A stretch of 19,222 nucleotides of DNA from CAZTVF01 sp964616985. Lineage in GTDB: Bacteria > Planctomycetota > Phycisphaerae > SM23-33. This document shows positions 13,600 through 19,222 of the stretch, piece by piece. The DNA is taken from the NCBI GenBank assembly GCA_964616985.1, contig CAZTVF010000102.1, forward strand, positions 1 through 19,222. The letters are read 5' to 3'. Under the pieces are notes generated by a model. The model was given only the letters and a program-made list of their open reading frames with translations. It had not been told where the DNA came from and did no database searches. Numbering within the stretch: the stretch's first letter is position 1; the number at the start of each line of letters is the position of its first letter. A program made the translations under genes and the position numbers.

Positions 13600-14484
13600 T
13601 CACGGCTTGGATCTCAGGATCGCCAGGAACATCCGTTCGGCCGGGCTGGGGGCCTTGCCGCGGCGGCGGATGATGCCCACCGGGCGGGTCCACTTGGCGG
13701 CATCGCGGAAGCGGACGCAGGCGAGTTCTCCGTAGCTGACCTCGCGATCGACATTCTCATGCGGCAGGATGCTGATGCCCGACTCGACCGAGATCGCCCG
13801 CTTGAGCAGTTCGATGTTGTCGAACTCCATCACCACGTTCACCTCCACGGCCGAGTCCTTCAGCAGGCGGTCGATGTGCCGCCGCGTGGGGATGTTGGCT
13901 TCGAAGGCGATGAACTTCTGCCCCGCGATGTCGGCGGGGTCGAGGCGGGTCTTGCGGGCCAGCGGATGGCCCGGGGCGAAGACCGCCACCAGTTCTTCGC
14001 TGGCCAGCGGCACGATCTCCACCGAGCGGTGCTTTTCGGGGCAGGCGACGACGCCGAGGTCCATCTCGCTGTTGATGACGGCGGTGTAGATGCGGTTCCA
14101 GCGGGCGTACTCGACGTGCAGGTTGACCTCGGGGTGCGCCCGCAGGAACTTCCGGACGAAGGGGTCGAGCAGGTAGAACCCGACGGAGTAGATCGTGCCC
14201 ACCCGCAGCACGCCGCGGACGCTGTCGGCGGCCGACCGCACCTCGCCCAGCAGTTGCTCGTAGCGGCCGAGGATTTCCTTAGCTCCCAGGTAGAGCGCGC
14301 GACCGGCGTCGGTGGGGGCAACCAGGCCGGCGCCGCGGCTGATGAGTTGGGTGGCCAGGTCGCGCTCGAGTTTGGCCAACTGCTGAGAGACGGCCGACTG
14401 CGAAACGTAATTCGCCTCGGCGGCCTTGGAGAAACTGCCGGTGTCGACGAGGTCGCAGAAGGTCTTCATCACGTCGATGTTCAT
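13600..14484 (-). CDS. LysR-family transcriptional regulator
   Basis: A 294-residue DNA-binding regulator. The N-terminal winged helix-turn-helix (about 1-60) includes GSFSKAAEANYVSQSAVSQQL (16-36). A linker helix follows to about 88, and the periplasmic-binding-like effector domain (about 90-290) begins VLRVGTIYSVGFYLLD. It should act as a cytosolic tetramer responding to a small ligand, but the ligand cannot be inferred. The target is often a divergent neighbour; here the divergent side (14485 onwards) is hairpin-rich non-coding DNA and then a tRNA, so autoregulation or a distant target is more likely. The ATG at 14484 is only 6 nt from the predicted -10, which suggests leaderless translation. 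Confidence 0.92.
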   Translation of the reverse strand: MNIDVMKTFCDLVDTGSFSKAAEANYVSQSAVSQQLAKLERDLATQLISRGAGLVAPTDAGRALYLGAKEILGRYEQLLGEVRSAADSVRGVLRVGTIYSVGFYLLDPFVRKFLRAHPEVNLHVEYARWNRIYTAVINSEMDLGVVACPEKHRSVEIVPLASEELVAVFAPGHPLARKTRLDPADIAGQKFIAFEANIPTRRHIDRLLKDSAVEVNVVMEFDNIELLKRAISVESGISILPHENVDREVSYGELACVRFRDAAKWTRPVGIIRRRGKAPSPAERMFLAILRSKP

Positions 14485-14490
14485 CCGGGC

Positions 14491-14519
14491 ATTGTAACGG
14501 GAGAGGGCGTTATTATCCA
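14491..14519 (-). promoter_or_regulatory. Predicted promoter of the LysR gene
   Basis: On the minus strand, TGGATA (14519-14514), a 17-bp spacer and TACAAT (14496-14491). Only 6 nt remain before the ATG at 14484. The -35 is a moderate match (4 of 6). Confidence 0.5.
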
Positions 14520-14765
14520 GACCATTAGAGCCGCTTCACGGGCGGGCGTGGAGGCTCGGGATACGGGTGGCGGATCCCAAAAGACATGTCAGCCCCTGGC
14601 GAAAGGGAATCCCCCGGCTTCCGCCGTGGGCGGCATGTTGTGAAGGCGGATCATGCCGCCCAGGGGGCCTGTCACGCCTCCTCTGCTGGCGGCGGCCTAG
14701 GAAGGCCGCCACCCAAGATATCGCACGCGTCGGGCGCGGTTCGGAAAATTTCGCCGATGCCGCCA
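14520..14765. other. Hairpin-rich intergenic DNA, no gene seen
   Basis: Between the LysR promoter and the tRNA promoter there are two strong inverted repeats: GGCGGCATG/CATGCCGCC (14629-14637 and 14652-14660) and GGCGGCCT/AGGCCGCC (14691-14698 and 14703-14710, 4-nt loop). No ORF in this stretch has family similarity or a ribosome site. Repeat debris or an unrecognised structured RNA are both possible. Confidence 0.5.
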
Positions 14766-14793
14766 TTGACTTCTGCGCCCGGTTTGCTAAACT
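14766..14793 (+). promoter_or_regulatory. Strong predicted promoter of tRNA-Leu
   Basis: TTGACT (14766-14771), a 16-bp spacer and TAAACT (14788-14793) with a TGC extended -10. Transcription would start about 22 nt before the tRNA. It is the best -35/-10 match in the window. Confidence 0.75.
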
Positions 14794-14822
14794 AACTTTC
14801 GGTAGGCGCATGGGCGCAACCT

Positions 14823-14907
14823 GCGGCCGTGGCGGAATTGGCAGACGCGTAAGGTTCAGGTCCTTATGTCCTTTACGGACGTGAAGGTTCAACTCCTTTC
14901 GGCCGCA
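14823..14907 (+). tRNA. tRNA-Leu (anticodon CAG)
   Basis: An 85-nt class II tRNA. The acceptor stem GCGGCCG/CGGCCGC is a perfect 7 bp with discriminator A at 14907. The D-arm contains GGCGGAATTGGCAGACGC, the usual bacterial tRNA-Leu sequence. The anticodon stem TAAGG/CCTTA encloses TTCAGGT, giving CAG and reading CUG codons. The long variable arm has a GTCC/GGAC stem, and the T-arm has the TTCAACT loop. The 3' CCA is not encoded (TTC follows), so it must be added by CCA nucleotidyltransferase. Confidence 0.96.
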
Positions 14908-14912
14908 TTCAC

Positions 14913-14950
14913 CAAGAGGCGATCTCCAACGAGATCGCCTCTTGTGTTTT
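14913..14950 (+). terminator. Rho-independent terminator after tRNA-Leu
   Basis: A perfect 14-bp stem (14913-14926 with 14931-14944), loop CAAC, and a TGTTTT tail. It starts 5 nt beyond the tRNA and should end its transcript before the cyclase gene. From 14951 to 15108 I see no further gene. Confidence 0.92.
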
Positions 14951-15108
14951 CAGCCCCCCCGCACCCCCCGCATTGCTGTCCCCGCGAGGCCGCGCTGCCG
15001 TAGGTACAAATCGGATTCGTTCACAACTACAGTGCTCTATGTTTCGCGCCGATAGATGAGGTGGGTCGGGGCACACGTCAGAAGCGTATGCCCTCTGGAG
15101 CGAAACGA

Positions 15109-16509
15109 ATGCTAGATGCACGTTCTGTTGGGCATATTGTCAAGAATCTTGGGCGAATCGTCAGCATCGGCGCCGAAAGCACCGTCGCGACGGCCACCCG
15201 TCTGCTGCGGCAGAGCAACGTCGGTTGCCTGCTGGTGCAGGATGAGGACGGCCGCGTCGTCGGCATCGTCACCGAGCGCGACGTGATCATGAAGGCGTTG
15301 GAGCTTTCGGCCGACCTCGAGCAGATCAGCGTGGGCCAGATCATGACCCGCGAGGTGGTCTCCTGCTCGCTGGAGACGGCGATGATCGAGGCGCAGGAGC
15401 TCATGTCGCGCCACGCGATCCGGCACCTGCCGATCATCGAGAACGGCCGCCCCATCGGCATGATCTCCAGCCGCGACGTCGTCAGCCACCAGCTGTCGGC
15501 CAATCGCGCCATGCAGGCGGCGGCCGAACAGGTCGCGATGCTCTCCAAGAGCTTCAAGAGCCTCGACTACGACGAGATCATGGGGCTGGTGACGCGCGAG
15601 GTGCCTCGCATCTTCGGCGCCGAGTGCGGCATGCTCTGCCTGGCCGACGCCCACAGCAGCTTCCGCGACCTCCGCGCGATCAGCCGCAACGGCTGCCGCT
15701 GCCAGGAGTCATGCTTCAACCACATGGCGGCCAGTTCCACCGCGGCCATCGTCTTCCACGAGCTCTCGCCCCACTGTCTGGAATCGGGCGGCAAGGCCCC
15801 CGCTGCCGTCTTCCACCTGCCGATCTACGACATCAACCACGACGCCGACGGCCTGAAGATCGACCAGCAAGCGTACCTCTGCATGTGTCGTTTCACACAG
15901 GCGGGCGAGGCCGAGAAGGACCTCCTGTCCTACAAGGCGACGCTGCTGCGCGAGATACTGGGCGTGAACCTGATGAACGCGCGGCTGTACGACCGCGCCC
16001 GCCGGGAAAGCCAGATCGATGCCCTGACCGGCGTGAACAACCGGCGGGTCTTCGAGCAGCACCTCGAACACGAGTATGAGCGTTCGTGTCGGTACCAGCA
16101 CCCCTTCTGCATCGCCATCATCGACGTGGACAAGTTCAAACTCGTGAACGACGGCCTGGGTCATGCCGCCGGCGACAGTGTTCTGCGGGAGCTGGCGACC
16201 GTGCTTCGCAAGAGCATTCGCAAGACCGATACGATTGCCCGCTACGGGGGCGATGAATTCGTCCTGCTCATGCCCGAGACCCCACTGTCCTTGGCGGCGC
16301 CCGTGCTCGAACGCATCCGCACGTGGTCGGCTGCCACGTTGTCGGCCACCGATCAGCCGGTGACGATCAGCGTGGGCCTGGCCCAATGGTCGGGCGACTT
16401 GGGCGACAGCGCGACCGACGTCCTGAGGCGGGCCGACGACGCCCTCTACCGCGCCAAGCGCGGCGGACGCAATCGCATCATGCTCGATCCGGTGGCCGTG
16501 AAGGCCTGA
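15109..16509 (+). CDS. CBS-pair diguanylate cyclase (GGDEF)
   Basis: A 466-residue cytosolic sensor and c-di-GMP synthase. A tandem CBS pair spans about 1-128 (GIVTERDVIMKAL at 52-64 and GMISSRDVV at 117-125), a likely adenine-nucleotide sensor. A middle GAF-like region (about 140-295) is cysteine-rich, with CRCQESC at 196-202. The GGDEF domain (about 300-462) has DALTGVNNRR (304-313), metal residues in IDVDKFKLVND (338-348), and YGGDEF with the signature at 380-384. The inhibitory RxxD site is present (Arg371-Asp374, five residues before GGDEF), so it should be active and product-inhibited. ATG 15109 has GGAG 8 nt upstream and is preferred over in-frame starts at 15061 and 15088. An HD-GYP gene follows after 95 nt. 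Confidence 0.92.
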   Translation: MLDARSVGHIVKNLGRIVSIGAESTVATATRLLRQSNVGCLLVQDEDGRVVGIVTERDVIMKALELSADLEQISVGQIMTREVVSCSLETAMIEAQELMSRHAIRHLPIIENGRPIGMISSRDVVSHQLSANRAMQAAAEQVAMLSKSFKSLDYDEIMGLVTREVPRIFGAECGMLCLADAHSSFRDLRAISRNGCRCQESCFNHMAASSTAAIVFHELSPHCLESGGKAPAAVFHLPIYDINHDADGLKIDQQAYLCMCRFTQAGEAEKDLLSYKATLLREILGVNLMNARLYDRARRESQIDALTGVNNRRVFEQHLEHEYERSCRYQHPFCIAIIDVDKFKLVNDGLGHAAGDSVLRELATVLRKSIRKTDTIARYGGDEFVLLMPETPLSLAAPVLERIRTWSAATLSATDQPVTISVGLAQWSGDLGDSATDVLRRADDALYRAKRGGRNRIMLDPVAVKA

Positions 16510-16604
16510 GTTTCGGCTCTTTCAGTTTTCTCCGATGTGTCAACTGAACAACGGTCGCCGGATAACCGATGAAACAGACGGGTGTGGTTTGGCGGTAGGT
16601 CAGA

Positions 16605-17798
16605 ATGCGGCAGACTACTCATAGTTACGGGGCTCAGGCCGATCGAATCCTCAACAGCCTGATGGAGGTTGGGGTCAAGTTGTCGGCCCTGGCGGACCGG
16701 CGGAAGGTCTTGAACAAGATCCTCAGCGCCGCCAGCGATCTCATCGGGGCAGAGGCGGGGACCCTCTACGTGCTGACCAGCGGCAAACTGCAGTTGTCGT
16801 CGGTGCAGAACGATCGCCTCAGCAAGCACAAGATCACCCGGCACCTCCTGGACAAGGAGATGCCCGTCTCGTATGGATCGCTAGCCGGTTACGTCGTGCT
16901 CAGCGGCCAGACGATGAACATCAAGAACTCCTTCTGCCTGCCGCCAGGCTCCCCGTTTTCCATTCACCGCGGCTTCGATGAGCTGACGGGCTACTGCCCG
17001 CAGACGATCCTGGCGATCCCGATCAAGAGCCCGACCAAGGAATGCCTGGGCGTGATCGAGTTCTTCAACCGCCTCGACGGCCGCGGACGGATCTGCGCCT
17101 TTCCGGAGGTCGACGGCACCGGGCTGCCCTCGCTGGTGTCCATGGCGGCCGTCACCCTGCACAACTTTCTGCTGCAGACGCAACTGCGGGAGGCGCACCG
17201 CGACACGATCATGCGGCTGTCGGTGGCCAACGAATTTCGCGATGACGACACGGGCAACCACGTGCGGCGGATCAGCGACACCTGCGCGATCATCGCCGGG
17301 AAACTGGGCCTGGGCTCCCACGTGCAGGAGATGATCCGCCTGGCCAGCCCCATGCACGACATCGGCAAGATCGGCATCTCCGATCGCATCCTGCGCAAGC
17401 CCGGGCCGCTGAGCCCGTCGCAGCGGGCCACGATGCAGCAGCACACCGTCATCGGCGCCAGCATCCTCGCCCAGGCCACCAGCGAAGTCATCTCCATGGC
17501 GCACGACATCGCCGTCTCGCACCACGAGCGGTGGGACGGCGGCGGCTATCCCAAGGGGCTCCGCGGCGAAGGCATTCCGCTGGCGGGGCGAATTGCCGGG
17601 GTGGCCGACGTCTTCGACGCCCTCCTGTCCAAACGCTGCTACAAGGACGCCTACCCCCTGACGCAGGCCACCGGCATCATCCGCCAGGGCCGGGGCAAGC
17701 AGTTCGACCCCAACGTCACCGACGCCTTCTTCGCCGGCCTCGATGAGATCCTGCGATCCTACCGCATGGCCCCTGCCGAGGGGCGGCTCAGCGCGTGA
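16605..17798 (+). CDS. GAF-HD-GYP c-di-GMP phosphodiesterase
   Basis: A 397-residue cytosolic protein. Residues about 20-190 form a GAF domain (LNKILSAASDLIGAEAGTLY at 36-55; TILAIPIKSP at 134-143). The HD-GYP domain (about 195-385) starts with ANEFRDDDTGNHVRR (208-222). It contains the HD pair in HDIGKIGISD (251-260) and the full signature HHERWDGGGYPKGL (306-319). With these residues intact it should bind two or three metals and hydrolyse c-di-GMP to pGpG and GMP. It lies 95 nt after the CBS-GGDEF cyclase on the same strand, so the pair can set and clear the same signal. The start at 16605 is supported by a modest AGGT-containing ribosome site. Confidence 0.93.
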   Translation: MRQTTHSYGAQADRILNSLMEVGVKLSALADRRKVLNKILSAASDLIGAEAGTLYVLTSGKLQLSSVQNDRLSKHKITRHLLDKEMPVSYGSLAGYVVLSGQTMNIKNSFCLPPGSPFSIHRGFDELTGYCPQTILAIPIKSPTKECLGVIEFFNRLDGRGRICAFPEVDGTGLPSLVSMAAVTLHNFLLQTQLREAHRDTIMRLSVANEFRDDDTGNHVRRISDTCAIIAGKLGLGSHVQEMIRLASPMHDIGKIGISDRILRKPGPLSPSQRATMQQHTVIGASILAQATSEVISMAHDIAVSHHERWDGGGYPKGLRGEGIPLAGRIAGVADVFDALLSKRCYKDAYPLTQATGIIRQGRGKQFDPNVTDAFFAGLDEILRSYRMAPAEGRLSA

Positions 17799-17853
17799 GT
17801 GCTCAAGGCTCGGCGGCCGAACGCCGATGCGTATTGTGAGCGGAGGTTGCACT

Positions 17854-18978
17854 ATGCGCACAACCTGGCTGGCGGCACTGGGCGTGTTGATTGTCTCGGC
17901 GGCGATGGCCGCGGACGAACGCGGGGTGACGTATCGTGTGACGTACGGCAGCGGCATCGTTGCGGACGTACTGGCCCCGCCGGAGACCAACGGGGGAATC
18001 AAGTCGGTGCTGCGGATCGTGGCCGTGCCGGCGGCCGTCACTCTCTCCACCGACGACAACGATTCCGACGCGGCCGGCAAGCTCACGATGACCCCCATGG
18101 CATGGGACGGCAAGGCATGGATCGTGCCCGCGCCGGCTGGGGCAACCCAACGGGCCGCCGCGATCCAGCCCTCCACCGACGATAATCTCGTCGCCTCGGA
18201 AATACGCAAGACCGAGCAGCTGCTCCGGCGGATGATGGACAGCCTCAAATCCCTTGCTCACGCCGTCGCCGATGCCCAGCGCAAGCGCGACGCCTTGGAC
18301 GCCGACGACGAGGCCGCCGCGCGGGCGGCGGCAGACCGCCTCGCCGATCTCCGGCGACAACGCGACAGCATGCTCCAGGCCGTGGAGAGCTACCGCCAGC
18401 GGCTGACCGCGCTGGAAACACTGGCCAAGGAGGAGACGTTCGTCACCCCTGCCGGCCAAGTCCGAAGCGACAGGGCCCCGGCGTCGGCCCCTGCCCGCGA
18501 GGCGGCAAAGGCCGAGGCCCCCGCCCACCACGTGCAGGTGACGCGCCTGGCTACGGGAACGGGGCGGCGGACGTATCGCATATCGCTGCCTCATGCCCAG
18601 GTGGGCTCGGCCGGCGCGTTCTACTTTGTCGCCTACGCCGACACCAACGGCGACGGCGTGCCCGACAAGCTCATCGCCCGCTCGCCCTTGGCACAATCCG
18701 TCCTCGCCGGCGGCTGGAGCACCTGGACGTTCGCCACCAGCGAACGCAATGTCTTTGCCGGAAATGCCTGGGTGGGTGATGACGTGGTGCTGGCTGGACG
18801 CCCCGCCCCCCAAGGCGAGGCCGCGGGGTCGCTCAAGCAGGAGTATTTCGTGAGCGGCTTCTTCGGCAAGACGCCCGACGACAAGCGGGCCTTCGTCCCT
18901 TACCTGCAGGATATCCGCGTCGAGATCCCGCAGGACTCCGACGGCGAGAACATGGATTCCGAGATCATCGTGAAGTAG
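17854..18978 (+). CDS. Secreted coiled-coil protein of unknown function
   Basis: A 374-residue protein with a Sec signal peptide (residues 1-19, hydrophobic core LAALGVLIVSAA, cleavage after AMA). A beta-rich N-terminal region (about 22-100) is followed by a helix of about 80 residues rich in Ala, Arg, Asp and Leu (112-192), probably a coiled coil. A Pro/Ala-rich linker (about 197-225) follows. The C-terminal domain carries DTNGDGVPDKLI (263-274), a calcium-binding loop of the thrombospondin type 3/dockerin type. GGAGG 7 nt before ATG 17854 fixes the start; upstream in-frame ATGs lack one. It lies 55 nt after the HD-GYP gene on the same strand, so it may be an envelope output of that module. 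No family was recognised. Confidence 0.78.
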   Translation: MRTTWLAALGVLIVSAAMAADERGVTYRVTYGSGIVADVLAPPETNGGIKSVLRIVAVPAAVTLSTDDNDSDAAGKLTMTPMAWDGKAWIVPAPAGATQRAAAIQPSTDDNLVASEIRKTEQLLRRMMDSLKSLAHAVADAQRKRDALDADDEAAARAAADRLADLRRQRDSMLQAVESYRQRLTALETLAKEETFVTPAGQVRSDRAPASAPAREAAKAEAPAHHVQVTRLATGTGRRTYRISLPHAQVGSAGAFYFVAYADTNGDGVPDKLIARSPLAQSVLAGGWSTWTFATSERNVFAGNAWVGDDVVLAGRPAPQGEAAGSLKQEYFVSGFFGKTPDDKRAFVPYLQDIRVEIPQDSDGENMDSEIIVK

Positions 18979-19065
18979 CGGCGAGGCCGAACGCTGCGGC
19001 CCTCCAAGTCCGACACACCTGCCGGCTGCAGATCAATCGCCCATACGTACGCGCTCGCTCTTCGT

Positions 19066-19222
19066 CTACTTGGGGCGGCGACGGCGGCGCCAGAATTCGT
19101 TCTTCTGCTGGTCCGGCGAGGGCGAGCGGCGCGGGCGCGGCGTGTGGCCGCTGCCGGCACTGGCGCCGGGGGCCGCATGCGCGCTGCCGGCGGCGTGGCC
19201 GGTGCCCGCAGCGTGAGTCCCG
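19066..19222 (-). CDS. C-terminal fragment of a minus-strand gene (truncated by window)
   Basis: An open frame of 51 complete codons runs from the right edge to a TAG at 19066-19068. The translation begins as a Gly/His/Ala/Ser/Thr-rich low-complexity linker and ends in a basic tail, SPSPDQQKNEFWRRRRRPK. Such a linker plus Arg-rich end is common at the C-terminus of nucleic-acid-binding proteins, but I cannot name the family from this part. It converges with the secreted coiled-coil gene, leaving 87 bp between stops. The frame is GC-rich, so chance openness is possible. Confidence 0.5.
   Translation of the reverse strand, partial: GTHAAGTGHAAGSAHAAPGASAGSGHTPRPRRSPSPDQQKNEFWRRRRRPK

Noticed and set aside
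14823..14950. Integration (att) site at the tRNA-Leu 3' end
   Set aside because: No integrase and no repeated copy of the tRNA 3' end was seen in the window.

Overview
The window reads as a chromosome segment of a GC-rich, probably anaerobic or facultative bacterium. I favour a Planctomycetota (Phycisphaerae-like) host. That is an inference from gene content and style: a glycyl-radical enzyme, an OFA-type anion transporter, a UroD-fold methyltransferase-like protein, a phosphoglycerate-mutase-like protein beside homoserine dehydrogenase, a four-helix-bundle (S23-type) ORF, and many short intergenic repeats. No rRNA, CRISPR array, transposase or phage gene was seen.

Layout. 1-1500: a two-TM hypothetical protein, visibly lower in GC than the rest, overlapping a GNAT acetyltransferase. 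1500-2385: an iron-sulfur flavoprotein gene on the minus strand, bracketed by octamer repeat arrays. 2386-6263: dus, a WcaF-like acetyltransferase and a PFL-like glycyl radical enzyme, closely packed and probably one operon. 6264-6660: a non-coding stretch holding a 229-bp element with 30-bp terminal inverted repeats. 6661-9229: an OFA-family MFS transporter (minus) divergent from a UroD-like gene (plus). 9230-12670: homoserine dehydrogenase, then a four-helix-bundle ORF between inverted heptamer arrays, then the phosphoglycerate-mutase-like gene proposed in this context to be a homoserine kinase. 12671-14484: a REP-like intergenic region, a pteridine-reductase-type SDR and a convergent LysR regulator. 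14485-15108: hairpin-rich DNA and a tRNA-Leu(CAG) with a clear promoter and terminator. 15109-18978: a c-di-GMP module (CBS-GGDEF cyclase, then GAF-HD-GYP phosphodiesterase) followed by a secreted coiled-coil protein. The right edge holds the C-terminus of a minus-strand gene.

How it fits together. hom and the mutase-like gene look like a threonine-pathway pair separated by an inserted cassette. The two c-di-GMP genes provide opposing synthesis and breakdown. The GRE, OFA transporter and UroD-like genes may share a carbon-metabolism role, but their substrates cannot be read from sequence. Several promoters place the -10 box 6-9 nt from the ATG, which suggests leaderless transcripts.

The strongest unexplained signal is a set of phase-exact, degenerate 7-, 8- and roughly 10-bp tandem repeats confined to intergenic DNA. 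Its clearest case is a pair of inverted GTAAACA arrays enclosing the four-helix-bundle ORF, which resembles the inverted-repeat-plus-S23 layout of 23S rRNA intervening sequences.
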